From Candidatus Zhuqueibacterota bacterium (lineage in GTDB: Bacteria > Zhuqueibacterota > Zhuqueibacteria > Residuimicrobiales > Residuimicrobiaceae), in the NCBI GenBank assembly GCA_963169875.1, contig CAUJEL010000196.1, positions 1-33,574 on the forward strand: a DNA stretch of 33,574 nucleotides, given 5' to 3'. The stretch's first letter is position 1. Each line of letters begins with the position of its first letter. Shown here in pieces: positions 8,566 to 17,758 of this stretch. Both the position numbers and the translations under genes were made by a program. The notes under the pieces are model-generated. The model did not search any database and had not been told where the DNA came from. It saw only the letters and a list, made by a program, of their open reading frames with translations.

Positions 8566-10629
8566 TCAGGGGCCGGGGATTAAAACCGGTAGCGTCGCCG
8601 CCGCCGCCTTGAAGGCGTTTGTCAGCCACAAATCATAATCCACCGTGTTGATCACACCATCCAGATTCAGGTCCGCGCCATCGTACGCCGTGCCGCCGTT
8701 AAACGATGCATTGTACCACATCACGTAATCCTGTGTGGTCACCTGACCATCCTGATTGGCGTCGCCGCTGCAGACGCCCCATACATTGGCGTCGATTTCG
8801 CAACAGCCGCCTCCTCCATATACTTTGGCGCTGCCCGTGCTAAAATCGTATGGGATGGCGGATGCAGCTTGCAAGGTAATGGCAGTGCTCGACATGATGG
8901 AGAGATGGTTGCGATGGCTAATCACCACATAATAATCACCGGCTGGGACATCAAGCGCCACTCCTTCTGATCCGCCGTCTCCCGTGAGCACGCCATCCTG
9001 GCGTAACAAAACGCTTTTTGAGAGGACTGCCGCGCCATCCGCGGTGCTGCGCAGCTGCACCAGCACCCAGTCGATGGTGCCCGGAGGCAGGCCGGAGAGC
9101 GTTCTTGCGTCTTCGGGATAGGGCGACGTCAGGGGGACGGTGTGTTGCGCGTTCATCTGACCCCTGCCCACGTCATAGGCGCCCTGCAAAAATAACTTCC
9201 CTTTCAACAGCACACTGGATTGCGGTTCTGACACCAATCCCTTGATGCAAAAATTGGCCGTGGCATTATCATCATGCAAATCAAGCCAGGCGACGTTTTT
9301 CCAATAGTAACTCTGTCCCGGCAGGGAGGCGGAGACCACAACGGTGCCCAGTTGCGGGGCAGCCGACTTGTAAAATTGCGGCGGCAATCCGTGGCTGCTG
9401 CTTACAAAATATTTATCATCCCTTTCGGCGTAGAGCAGGACCGGAATTTCTGAGGTGCGGTCATAGGCGTGTCCACCCGCTGAAAGCGTCAGCACTATGT
9501 AGAAGGGTTGGCCTCCGTGCAAATATACTGGATGGTCCAGATCAACGGAGTGAAATCCTCTGTGACCGGCGCTGCCGGATTGAATGGCCAGCCGGTATTT
9601 GAGCTGCTGCTCTGTAAAGGTGTCGAATACTTCGATTTGATAATTCACAGCGTCGGTTGCGGTATAAAAACTGACTGCGGCGAGCCATTCGTCTGCAACC
9701 GCTTGAAAAGCATTGAATGCCTTGGCAACCTCCGCGCGCGTGTCGCGCCAGCCGTGATAATCGTGATAATAGATACGGGCGAAGGACAAGGGCTCTACGT
9801 TTTGAAAGGAGACGGCGCCCATTTCAGGGTGTTTGCCGCAATGTTTATCATAATAAGAAATCCAAAAATAGCCAGTACCATTCCAGGAACTGCCCCAGCT
9901 GTTCTTGCACAGCCAGGCGCCAACCTGAGGCGCCTGGGTTACTTTGTTATCATCCCAGCCGACGATGGCGATGGCGTGATTGGGATCATTGGCATCGCCG
10001 GGCGGCTGATAGTGGGTACCGCCGGAATAAAAACCGCCACCGTAATACATGCTGGTGCCCATGACGCCGTAGGTCATTATTTTTTGCTTGATGAGCGCGA
10101 TGTTGCTGAGATCCGCTGCCAGGGTGTACCATTCAATGTTGCGCGGGTAATAATAATGAAAAGTGGGGCTGGAGCGTAAAGGCGGTGTGGAATAGGATTG
10201 CCCATCCACATCGCGCACCGCGCCTTCACCGCGCGAGAGGTAGGCGGCTGTCACCAGATAATCACCCCCCATATGAACTTCCAACCCACCGCCGCTGGGT
10301 GGATCGGCATCGTCATTGTTGTGCTGGTTAAAGCCATTCCACCAGTCGAGATGGTATTCGGCGAGGTTGGGTTCGCCGCTTTCGCCGGCTGCGGACCAGG
10401 CGCCGGTCATGAGCAGATTGCCTTCGATGGCTGCCATGGCGCCGTGGGTCCAGCACGTGCCGCCGGATTGTGATTTGACAGAGGTGACAAAGTTGATACC
10501 GCCAACGTTGCGAAGATCGTACACGGCGGGCGGTGTTTGCGCCGGCGCTACCCGTGGCAAGCTGAGTAAACAAGGAATGAGCAGCGGGATGAACGCTGCT
10601 GAATGACATAAAAATACACGCAGTCTCAT
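8566..10629 (-). CDS. Secreted papain-family (C1) cysteine protease with C-terminal dockerin domain
   Basis: 687 residues. A signal peptide ([13 protein letters not shown], ending near APAQ) leads straight into the protease, with little room for an inhibitory propeptide. Catalytic residues are visible: oxyanion Gln54 and Cys59 in [11 protein letters not shown], His218 in [11 protein letters not shown] and Asn243 in [10 protein letters not shown] lectin-like beta domain (about 280-460) and further beta sandwiches follow. The tail carries two EF-hand-like dockerin repeats, [17 protein letters not shown] and [17 protein letters not shown], each with the D-x-N-x-D-G-x-V/I-x-x-x-D calcium loop. 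There is no T9SS motif, unlike the hydrolase just before. The start has AGGTGA close upstream. Extracellular protein breakdown is the likely role; no cohesin partner is seen in this window. Confidence 0.88.
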   Translation of the reverse strand: MRLRVFLCHSAAFIPLLIPCLLSLPRVAPAQTPPAVYDLRNVGGINFVTSVKSQSGGTCWTHGAMAAIEGNLLMTGAWSAAGESGEPNLAEYHLDWWNGFNQHNNDDADPPSGGGLEVHMGGDYLVTAAYLSRGEGAVRDVDGQSYSTPPLRSSPTFHYYYPRNIEWYTLAADLSNIALIKQKIMTYGVMGTSMYYGGGFYSGGTHYQPPGDANDPNHAIAIVGWDDNKVTQAPQVGAWLCKNSWGSSWNGTGYFWISYYDKHCGKHPEMGAVSFQNVEPLSFARIYYHDYHGWRDTRAEVAKAFNAFQAVADEWLAAVSFYTATDAVNYQIEVFDTFTEQQLKYRLAIQSGSAGHRGFHSVDLDHPVYLHGGQPFYIVLTLSAGGHAYDRTSEIPVLLYAERDDKYFVSSSHGLPPQFYKSAAPQLGTVVVSASLPGQSYYWKNVAWLDLHDDNATANFCIKGLVSEPQSSVLLKGKLFLQGAYDVGRGQMNAQHTVPLTSPYPEDARTLSGLPPGTIDWVLVQLRSTADGAAVLSKSVLLRQDGVLTGDGGSEGVALDVPAGDYYVVISHRNHLSIMSSTAITLQAASAIPYDFSTGSAKVYGGGGCCEIDANVWGVCSGDANQDGQVTTQDYVMWYNASFNGGTAYDGADLNLDGVINTVDYDLWLTNAFKAAAATLPVLIPGP

Positions 10630-10920
10630 AAATCACCTGATTGTGGTCTAACAAGCTTTTTGACCCGTTTAACCCGCTTCCGGGTAGACGCAACGCCGAG
10701 CTTCAGGCGCTTTTGCATTCCTGGCATCTATAATACAGCCAATGGTGTTCTCAAACCCGATCCATGCATGGCATGTGAGCAGGGAGGAAACGGGCTGATG
10801 CCCCACCTGATTAAAGATAAGAAGATAAACCATAGGCAGCAACAAAAAGATAAACGAACTCTTCCGTGGGACCAATTCGTCACAATACAGCGACACAGCG
10901 TCATCAATAGGTGACAGAAT

Positions 10921-10935
10921 CCTGCGTGATGCAGG
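10921..10935. promoter_or_regulatory. Operator-like palindrome upstream of the sigma-54 promoter
   Basis: CCTGC-GTGAT-GCAGG is a perfect 5+5 dyad with a 5-base spacer, 56 bases before the -24 element. The distance and shape fit an upstream activator site, but no factor is known for it. Confidence 0.4.
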
Positions 10936-10959
10936 ACGGGCGCGGGTTCGTTACTCCAA

Positions 10960-10979
10960 TATTCAAAACTGCTTGAATA
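10960..10979. promoter_or_regulatory. Second operator-like palindrome next to the sigma-54 promoter
   Basis: TATTCAA (10960-10966) and TTGAATA (10973-10979) form a perfect 7+7 dyad with a 6-base spacer, ending 12 bases before the -24 element. It could bind a regulator or a DNA-bending protein. Confidence 0.45.
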
Positions 10980-10991
10980 AACAAATATTTA

Positions 10992-11007
10992 TGGCATGTT
11001 TATTGCA
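10992..11007 (+). promoter_or_regulatory. Sigma-54 (RpoN) promoter of the C1q-like gene
   Basis: TGGCATG-TTTA-TTGCA matches the consensus TGGCACG-N4-TTGCW with one change, and the GG and GC pairs have the required 12-base offset. Transcription would start near 11018, giving a leader of about 45 bases before the ATG, with the ribosome binding site at 11051-11056. A Bacteroidetes-like TACTTTTG (11012-11019) overlaps the start region but lacks a -33 partner. Confidence 0.72.
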
Positions 11008-11063
11008 TAAATACTTTTGTGAGGAGTACCCGTTTTACAATACTATTTTGAAAGGAGCCCAAG

Positions 11064-12209
11064 ATGCAAACCAGACTGGTCGCATTTTGCGCCGTGTTAA
11101 TGTTTTGCTTTGGCCTCTCTTTCGGACAGATGATCATCAGGAGCAGCGATAATTCGGAGCTGATGCGGGTTACGGAAGCTGGCCGAGTCGGAATTGGCAC
11201 TTCATCGCCGGGAGCAAGAGTAGAAATCGATTCCAGAGCGGGCAACAACAGTGGCTTGCGGTTCACGCAGCTGACGGCCGCTTCACCACCCAGCCCCATA
11301 AACAACCTGGCGCTCTCCATCGATGCGGCAGGCAATGTGATCCTGGTCCCCAATCCACCGGCGCTGGGGGATAATCTCGGCAACCATGTCGCCAACCAGA
11401 ATCTGCAAATGAGCGGATTTTGGGTGAGCAATGATGGTGGCACCGAGGGACTCTGGGTCGATGCGGTGGGCAACGTGGGCGTCAATGTGCAGGGGCCTGC
11501 CACGGACCTGCACATTTTCAACAACAGCGGCACCGCCATCCCCGAATTGCTGATCCAACAGGTGGGCCCTGGCATCGCGGCCTTGAACTATGCCATTCCA
11601 CCGCAATCGGTCACTTCCGGCATAGATCCCGGCGATTTGAATTGCTACAAGATAACCGGCATTCCCGGATTTGCCGCCAATACCTACAAGGATCCATTGA
11701 CGCTCACGCGCATTCAGACCGCGCAAAACCTCTTCGGCATCACGGACATCAACCATCAGAGTCGCGCCGATGGTTGGCTCAGTTTCATGCAGCTGGTGCC
11801 GCCGGTGTGGACCCAGATCATGTTCGATCAAACGCTCTATGATGAACACCTGGAGTTCAACACAGCTGCGCCATCCTCGTTCACAGCGTTGCTGGAGGGG
11901 TACTATCAAGTGGAGGCGCGCACCGAGTTCAATCTGCTGGAAACGGAACAACCCCAATGGCGGCCCAATTGCTTTGTCGAAATAGCCATCCGGGTGAATA
12001 ATCAACCTTTTGCCAACGGCAACCGCCTGGCTGTGACCGATGCCAATGCCGTGCCCTTATTTTACAACAACGCCCCGGTGGTGACGCGCGTGGTTCATCT
12101 GCTGCCCGGACAGAGCGTCTCGATTTGGGTGCTGCACAATCTCGTGGCACCGGTTCTACTAATGCCAGGAGCCGTCGAGACCTATGTCTCGGTTCATAAA
12201 ATAAGTTAA
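11064..12209 (+). CDS. Secreted protein with tail-fibre-like repeats and a C-terminal C1q/TNF-like domain
   Basis: 381 residues with a clear signal peptide (MQTRLVAFCAVLMFCFGLSFGQ) and a strong AAGGAG site 7 bases before the ATG. The N-terminal half carries motifs found in bacterial adhesins and phage tail proteins (MRVTEAGRVGIGTSSPGARV, then NVGVNVQGPATDLHIFN). The last 130 residues look like a C1q/TNF jelly roll: FDQTLYDEHLEFN, GYYQVEARTEFNL, CFVEIAIRVNNQ, VVTRVVHLLPGQSVSIWVLHN and a final YVSVHKIS. C1q-like domains usually form trimers and bind other molecules, so an adhesive or structural surface role is likely but inferred. No T9SS tail is present. The gene stands alone between its own sigma-54 promoter and a terminator about 180 bases downstream. 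Confidence 0.75.
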   Translation: MQTRLVAFCAVLMFCFGLSFGQMIIRSSDNSELMRVTEAGRVGIGTSSPGARVEIDSRAGNNSGLRFTQLTAASPPSPINNLALSIDAAGNVILVPNPPALGDNLGNHVANQNLQMSGFWVSNDGGTEGLWVDAVGNVGVNVQGPATDLHIFNNSGTAIPELLIQQVGPGIAALNYAIPPQSVTSGIDPGDLNCYKITGIPGFAANTYKDPLTLTRIQTAQNLFGITDINHQSRADGWLSFMQLVPPVWTQIMFDQTLYDEHLEFNTAAPSSFTALLEGYYQVEARTEFNLLETEQPQWRPNCFVEIAIRVNNQPFANGNRLAVTDANAVPLFYNNAPVVTRVVHLLPGQSVSIWVLHNLVAPVLLMPGAVETYVSVHKIS

Positions 12210-12635
12210 CGGAGGAGGAGATTTGTCCGGTTGGCTGCAGATGCAGCCAATGCGTAGCGAGTGCTGCATCGCGGCGCTGGACATTGTGCGCCTGAGTCTT
12301 CTATTCACTCGGTTGAACCAGGCATCCGAACTGATTGGCTGCCTATCTGCGTTCAACCTCATCGCCGCGACCAGACCTTGATGTTTAATAGCCGCAAATT
12401 GCTTTCGGAGGATAAGCTTCCGCCCGGGGGATTTGCGGTTTTTTTATGCATTTTTTTTGGTTGGAAATACGCGAAAATATTCATTAATTATCAAACAATT
12501 AACATCATCTTGTCAATCAACCTGATTCGGTGTCAAATTCCGTATCAAGATCATCTCGCGCCACCCCTGGTGGGATGATTTTATGCTTGACGGTCTACTT
12601 GATACAGAATCCGGGAATCAAACTCCAGCAGAGAT
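12210..12635. other. Gap between the C1q-like gene and the pectate lyase
   Basis: A 426-base gap without a gene. It holds a palindrome (TTGGCTGC-AGAT-GCAGCCAA at 12231-12250), a branched terminator (12392-12445) and a small dyad (TCATC-TCGCG-CCACC-CCT-GGTGG-GATGA at 12551-12578). No firm promoter for the lyase was found. Confidence 0.55.
12392..12445 (+). terminator. Branched terminator downstream of the C1q-like gene
   Basis: The outer stem CCGCAAAT (12392-12399) / ATTTGCGG (12431-12438) encloses a small inner stem (CGGA 12406-12409, TCCG 12419-12422) and is followed directly by seven T. Confidence 0.65.
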
Positions 12636-14156
12636 ATGAAGAAACTTTTATTATTAATCCCCTTTCTCTATCTAGGCACATCCGTACAAGCCGCCTTGTA
12701 CGTCGCGCCTGATGGCAATGACGCCAATACAGGAACACTGGCATCTCCTTTCAAAACAATCCCCAGGGCCATCACCACAGCCGTGCCCGGTGACACCATC
12801 TACATCCGCGGCAGCATCTATGAACTGACCACAACCATTTCGATCGGATCCGCCAAAAACGGGTCGGCAAATATGCCCTATTGTCTTTGGGGTTATCCCG
12901 GGGAGACACCTGTGCTCGATTTTTCCAAACAGCCTTTCGGCAGCAAGGGCATCAGTCTCAGGGCCAGCTACTGGCATCTCAAGGATTTGATCGTACGGGG
13001 CGCTGGCGATAATGGCTTGTACATCGGCGGAGGATCGCACAATATTGTTGAAAACTGTTCCTTTTTTGAAAACCGCGATTCAGGCGTACAGCTCGACAGC
13101 GGCGCCAGCCACAACCGCATGATCAACTGCGATTCCTATCATAATGCCGACCCAACCGACTATGGCGACGCCGACGGCTTTGCGCCCAAGCTGACTGTCG
13201 GCACTGGCAATTATTTTTACGGCTGCCGCGCCTGGGGCAATTGCGACGACGGCTGGGATGGCTATATGCGCGGCGCTACGGATGTGACAACGACCCTGGA
13301 GCAGTGCTGGACCTGGGGCAACGGTTATCTCAAGAATGGCTCTGATCCCGGCCCGCAAGCCAATGGCAACGGATTCAAAATGGGCGGAGGCGACAACAGC
13401 AACAGCGAGCAGCTCATGCACCATTTCATCCTGCGCCATTGTCTGGCCTTCAACAACAAAGCCAAGGGCTTCGATCAGAACAACAACACCGGCTCCATGA
13501 CGCTGCTGCAATGCAGCGGATTTGCCAATCGCACGGCAAACTACCGCATCAGCAAAACCTTATCAGCAGGTCAGACTCTGGTGGTGAAAAATTGTTTGTC
13601 GCACGATGGCAGCGTCGAGTTGGGGGGCTTTGCCGTGCAGCAAAGCAACAGCTGGCTGCCGCCCTTTCAAGTCTCTGCGGCTGATTTCATCAGCATCGAT
13701 CCAGCGCTGGCTGCAGCGCCGAGAAATACCGATGGCTCCCTGCCCGATATTCCCTTTCTCCGTCTGGCGCCTGGCAGTGACCTCATCGATGGCGGCACGG
13801 ACTTGGGCTTGCCCTTCTTCGGCCCGGCGCCGGATCTGGGGGCATTCGAATCGAATTATGCAACCCGGATAGCGTACAGCCAGCAGCATGAAGTGATCTT
13901 TTCTCTGAAACAAAATTTCCCCAATCCCTTCAATCCGTCCACGCAAATCGGTTACACCATGTCCAGACCCGGACATGCCACTCTGCAGATCTTTAATATC
14001 AGGGGTGAATGGGTGACCACGCTGATCGATGGGCATCAGGCCGCCGGAGAGCACCAGGTGATATGGCGGCCTGCGAATGCACCGGCGGGGATCTATTTTT
14101 GCCGCCTTTCAGCAGCGGGCCATGTCGAGGTCAAGCGGCTGCTGCTGCAAAAATAG
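12636..14156 (+). CDS. Family 9 pectate lyase (right-handed beta-helix) with T9SS sorting domain
   Basis: 506 residues: signal peptide (MKKLLLLIPFLYLGTSVQA), a parallel beta-helix from YVAPDGNDANTGT, and a T9SS tail (QNFPNPFNPSTQIGYTM to LLLQK). Family PL9 markers are clear. The calcium ligands correspond to Asp180 and to Asp204, Asp205 and Asp208 in CDDGWD, and the catalytic base to Lys248 in GNGFKMGG. The 24-residue gap from the first Asp to the DDxxD group equals that in Dickeya Pel9A (209, 233, 234, 237; Lys273). The KAKGFDQNNNTG rung is also typical. The enzyme cleaves polygalacturonate by beta-elimination outside the cell. The ribosome binding site is weak. It fits the plant cell wall theme of the hydrolases further left. 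Confidence 0.9.
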   Translation: MKKLLLLIPFLYLGTSVQAALYVAPDGNDANTGTLASPFKTIPRAITTAVPGDTIYIRGSIYELTTTISIGSAKNGSANMPYCLWGYPGETPVLDFSKQPFGSKGISLRASYWHLKDLIVRGAGDNGLYIGGGSHNIVENCSFFENRDSGVQLDSGASHNRMINCDSYHNADPTDYGDADGFAPKLTVGTGNYFYGCRAWGNCDDGWDGYMRGATDVTTTLEQCWTWGNGYLKNGSDPGPQANGNGFKMGGGDNSNSEQLMHHFILRHCLAFNNKAKGFDQNNNTGSMTLLQCSGFANRTANYRISKTLSAGQTLVVKNCLSHDGSVELGGFAVQQSNSWLPPFQVSAADFISIDPALAAAPRNTDGSLPDIPFLRLAPGSDLIDGGTDLGLPFFGPAPDLGAFESNYATRIAYSQQHEVIFSLKQNFPNPFNPSTQIGYTMSRPGHATLQIFNIRGEWVTTLIDGHQAAGEHQVIWRPANAPAGIYFCRLSAAGHVEVKRLLLQK

Positions 14157-14329
14157 CAGCCACCAACCTTGGGGCTTTCCTGAACAAACTGATAGCGGCC
14201 AAAGCAGCCCTATAGCGCAGCGTGGCGATGTGCAATTCTTCCTGTACCGCGGATAGAGACAGGGCGACGCAGCCCTGCAAATCAGCATTCCGTGTTATAT
14301 CGATGCCATGACTATCGAAAGAGCATCCC

Positions 14330-17300
14330 TCAAAGCGACGGATTGAGTTCATGGTACCCTCTGTCGACGATTTGATCATCCCGGAACAACGCCCATTGCG
14401 GGAATCGCGGCAGCGCCTTGGCCATCTGGTGGAGCTGCAGGGCGCTGTTGGCCGCAATGATGGTGACCATTCTTTCAGGATTTTGCGGATTCGGAACCAC
14501 GATCATCAATCCCTCATTGGCCGCAGCATACGTCTTGCCCTGCCATTGGAACAAACCGTTGCCGAATTCTGCGCCGCTCCCCGCCGCCGCAGCTGTTACC
14601 CAGTGATTATCTCCCGCCAGGCTCAACAGGATGACGTCGTGCGACTGAATGTCGGCCTGATCGAATTCACAATCTTTTCGCAGCGGAAGAATCGTCTCAG
14701 TGAAGCGGTCTGCCGCGGCGCGGGCAAAACGCTGCGCCAGCGTATGATTGGCTTCGATTTGCCGGGCTGTTCCGTACACGATCATGGTATGATTGAAATC
14801 ATCGTAAAAATTGGTAAAGGTATAATAGCGCCCGTTTTCAACGGGGTAATCATTGCCCGCATTCAGCGTAACCTGCAGCGGCTCCTGCGCAAGATCCCAC
14901 GTCCATTCCTGCGTTGGCTGCGTGATCTCGATTTTTTTCCAGATCATCTTTGCAGTGGTTTTGATGCGTACCGAGGTCATCAACGGGTACGGCTGGCCAA
15001 TTTGCTGGACTGAAAACTTCAAGCGGTAGAGACTGTCGCCTGGTTCAATTTTATACGCTGCCTTTATATTTGGCAAGTCACTGCGATTGATCCAGGCATC
15101 GATCATCTCTTTCAATTTGCAGCCTGTAGAGGATTCCGCGAGTTGGATAAATTGCGCTGTGGTGATATTCTTTTGCTTATATTGGTCATGCACCTGGTTC
15201 ATCATTCGCGCAAAACGCTCATTTCCCAGCTTGAGGCGAAGTTGATGCAGCAGGTAGATGCCGCGAATTCTCGGGATATAGTAGTGTTTGGCCTGATGAT
15301 AGTTGGTCTGCGCTTGTGACGGCACCAGGGTGCCTTCAATGGCCTGGGTATAAAGCAGACGGCAGTTGAGTTCCGCCAGGTCGTTGGCCAGAAAGGTCCG
15401 GGCTTTGCCTGCCTCTTTGGGCAGATTATGCAGGGTCTGCCAGTAACCAGCTGTGGCGCTGATGAGCCAGTTCTCGCCGTTGGAGGCGGGGTACACGGTA
15501 TTGCTCCACAGATCCTCAGCCGCGAAGAGATAGATGGAATCGATGGCCGCCTCCGATTCCGTTTTAAGAAGCGGTGCTTTTTCTGTTTCTGCTCTTGGCA
15601 GCTTTCGTATCAATTCCGCCAGTGATAAGGGGCTGAAGGTGGTGTATCCCAGACTCAACCGCGGGATGGCCAGCGGCAGATCCGGAATGCGGCCGTTTTC
15701 GTTGACAAACATTTCTCGATAGGTCACCTTGCCGTAATGGGCGTGAAACATCATTTTTTCCGCCATGGCTGAGGTGGTGATTTTGCCATCGCAGGCATGG
15801 GGCCGATTTATGGGGGAGGAGCCCACCAGCTTCATGCCTCGCTCGGCGTTGATCTGCCCGCGGTTTTGTTCGTAAAAATTCCAGAAGGCGATGTCGCGGT
15901 CCCAGGGTCTGAACGAAAGGTCAAAAGGTGCATTTTCAGCGTTGCTGATGTATTCTTTGCGGATGTCGAGCGATTTGGGATTGTTATTGCTCCAGTACCA
16001 ATCCACCTGGCCGTCGTAGAAATCGCGTTGTGAACTGCGCCATAATTTGGCCGCGTTCGTGCCAAGACAATAGATGGCGATCTCGTCGGTTTTGCAATCT
16101 CCGATGAGCCAGTCGTTGGTGTAGAGTCCATTGTTGTTGGTGGAGAGGTATTTGACCACCTCATCGATGGAACCGGCATATTGCGCCGCCAGACGGATGC
16201 GGTTGGACTGCGGGGTGCCATCGGAATTAAAGGGGGTTTGATTGACCGTGGTTTCACCGATCATGATGCCGGCCGCGTTGATGTAAAAATCCGCGCCCGA
16301 ATGAATGCCTCCGGCAAAAGTCTCGTAAACCAGGCGATGACCTTTTTCCGGCACCACATCGACGAATACATCCCAGTTGGGCCCGGCATAGCCGTTCCAC
16401 ATGAACAGCTGGCCAAAGACGATGCGCTGATCGCTTGTGGCCGATTTATTGGCCAGAAATGAAGAACACTTGTGCAGCCGTTCCGGCATGTCCATTTCAT
16501 CTTCCGGCGTCTGGAATCGCTGTCCACTCAGCGCGTGCGGGGTTTTGGTGATGCCATCTGCTGCGTACGAAAGATCGACATAAGAATTGATTGTGACGAT
16601 ATCGAGCAGGTCGATGGCGCGATCGTAGATTTGCAGACCGGTCTTTTTGGCGCCATCCGCGATACCCTGCATCTCTTGCAGAAATTCTTTTTCATACTTG
16701 CGCAGAAAGAGCATGTCACTCTGAGAACGCAAATCCCGCCAGGCGGCGGCTGGATTTTCTTTGTTGCGGTTGATGGCCAGTTTGCTGATGTAATTTTTGA
16801 TCTCTGGCGCCGTCAGATAGCCATATTGAAATCCGCGGGTATGGGGCTGGCCTTCGATGTGGACATAAATCCAGCCCTGCTCCTCGAACCGGAAGGCGGG
16901 GCCGTACCACTTGACGCGTTCTGCAGGGAGGTACCTGGTGATCTCGTCTACCGGCTGGAGTTCGATATTATCAAACCAGGCCTGCCCAACAGCGTCGCCG
17001 CGATAACCGAGATGGAGACACACGCGATCTTGCGCCTGGCTGGCGAAAAAGAGCACGCGGATGTGACGCCAGTCCTGGTTGCCGCCAACTGCTGCGGAAT
17101 GCGCCGTGATGGGCATGGATTCCATGCGCAGGCACGCCGGAACGGGGGTGGGGTACTGCTGGCTGGAGTCGGTGCGCGCATCAGCTGTTTTGATCCAACC
17201 GGAGAGCTGATACAATTTGCCGATTTCGAGGGCAATTGGCTCAGAATAGACGCGCGTCTGTTGCGGCTTTGCATGATCAATATGAAGGCTGTACGCCCCT

Positions 17301-17524
17301 TTTTGACGTACGACCAGGTCGGGGGAAATCAATTTATTACCAGTGTCATCGCTTTGCCAATTGGCAACGGTGCCATTGTGGATGGTCTCAAAATCCGAAT
17401 TGATAATGAGGATTGATGGGCTGGATTCTGCGCATATCAGGTTCTGGTTTCCAAAGGGGTTACCCAAAAGAAAAACAATCATGAAATAAGACAGACGCAG
17501 CTGCACATTCTGAAAAGCGGTCAT
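14330..17524 (-). CDS. Exported three-part hydrolase: CBM-like, phospholipase B-like/C45 Ntn-hydrolase and degenerate M1-like domains
   Basis: 1064 residues with GGAGG 4 bases before the ATG and a signal peptide (to about residue 33). Residues 37-190 resemble a CBM4/9-type jelly roll (INSDFETIHNGTVANWQ, YQLSGWIKTADA, AWFDNIELQPV). Residues 215-570 look like a phospholipase B-like/acyl-transferase Ntn-hydrolase: GQPHTRGFQYGYL, EMQGIADGA, and HKCSSFLANK with Cys353 as the likely self-cleaving nucleophile, then GIMIGETTVNQTPF. Residues about 640-830 resemble the helical part of M1 aminopeptidases (ENWLISATAGYW; RGIYLLHQLRLKLGNERF; LKEMIDAWINRSDLPNI), yet no HExxH zinc motif exists anywhere. The substrate is unknown: amide or acyl-ester cleavage is expected of the Ntn fold. 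The gene is monocistronic and divergent from the M28 gene. Confidence 0.75.
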   Translation of the reverse strand: MTAFQNVQLRLSYFMIVFLLGNPFGNQNLICAESSPSILIINSDFETIHNGTVANWQSDDTGNKLISPDLVVRQKGAYSLHIDHAKPQQTRVYSEPIALEIGKLYQLSGWIKTADARTDSSQQYPTPVPACLRMESMPITAHSAAVGGNQDWRHIRVLFFASQAQDRVCLHLGYRGDAVGQAWFDNIELQPVDEITRYLPAERVKWYGPAFRFEEQGWIYVHIEGQPHTRGFQYGYLTAPEIKNYISKLAINRNKENPAAAWRDLRSQSDMLFLRKYEKEFLQEMQGIADGAKKTGLQIYDRAIDLLDIVTINSYVDLSYAADGITKTPHALSGQRFQTPEDEMDMPERLHKCSSFLANKSATSDQRIVFGQLFMWNGYAGPNWDVFVDVVPEKGHRLVYETFAGGIHSGADFYINAAGIMIGETTVNQTPFNSDGTPQSNRIRLAAQYAGSIDEVVKYLSTNNNGLYTNDWLIGDCKTDEIAIYCLGTNAAKLWRSSQRDFYDGQVDWYWSNNNPKSLDIRKEYISNAENAPFDLSFRPWDRDIAFWNFYEQNRGQINAERGMKLVGSSPINRPHACDGKITTSAMAEKMMFHAHYGKVTYREMFVNENGRIPDLPLAIPRLSLGYTTFSPLSLAELIRKLPRAETEKAPLLKTESEAAIDSIYLFAAEDLWSNTVYPASNGENWLISATAGYWQTLHNLPKEAGKARTFLANDLAELNCRLLYTQAIEGTLVPSQAQTNYHQAKHYYIPRIRGIYLLHQLRLKLGNERFARMMNQVHDQYKQKNITTAQFIQLAESSTGCKLKEMIDAWINRSDLPNIKAAYKIEPGDSLYRLKFSVQQIGQPYPLMTSVRIKTTAKMIWKKIEITQPTQEWTWDLAQEPLQVTLNAGNDYPVENGRYYTFTNFYDDFNHTMIVYGTARQIEANHTLAQRFARAAADRFTETILPLRKDCEFDQADIQSHDVILLSLAGDNHWVTAAAAGSGAEFGNGLFQWQGKTYAAANEGLMIVVPNPQNPERMVTIIAANSALQLHQMAKALPRFPQWALFRDDQIVDRGYHELNPSL

Positions 17525-17758
17525 GCGGCCTCCGGCATGTGGGATGGAGTATTATTTTTAAAAATGTAAGGGATTTACAGCGGGATATCAAGAAATATTT
17601 GAAGGGCCCTGCGATCCGATGCCACTATTTTACGCGCAAATGATACGTACGATTCTATCATTGATTTTTGTGCGCTACTTTACTAAATTTTGCAGGAAAA
17701 AAACTCTGTCAGTTCACACCACCGAATCCGAACACCCAATTGAAAGCTGCCAATCGCC

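Larger units (their letters stand above)
10630..11063. other. Divergent control region between the C1 protease and the C1q-like gene
   Basis: A 434-base gap with no convincing gene. The right half holds a sigma-54 promoter and two palindromes serving the plus-strand gene. In the left half (10630-10920) I see no recognisable riboswitch or promoter for the protease. Confidence 0.6.

Noticed and set aside
9508-10179. 223-codon plus-strand frame opposite the C1 protease
   Set aside because: Overlaps the protease catalytic region, where Cys, His and Asn motifs are intact on the other strand.
10660-10800. Possible c-di-GMP-I riboswitch upstream of the C1 protease (GCAAAAGC-like and CCGGAAGCGGG-like pieces on the minus strand)
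   Set aside because: The conserved GACGCAAAGCC core and the tetraloop/receptor pairing could not be found.
12231-12250. Hairpin after the C1q-like gene as a terminator
   Set aside because: A strong stem but no T-run; the branched hairpin at 12392-12445 is a better candidate.
14131-14457. 108-codon minus-strand frame with an alanine-rich, helix-like end
   Set aside because: It overlaps the end of the large hydrolase in another frame and has no ribosome binding site or homology I can recognise.
16472-17416. 314-codon plus-strand frame within the 1064-residue hydrolase gene
   Set aside because: It is antisense to a coherent signal peptide, jelly roll and Ntn-hydrolase; no motif or start signal of its own.
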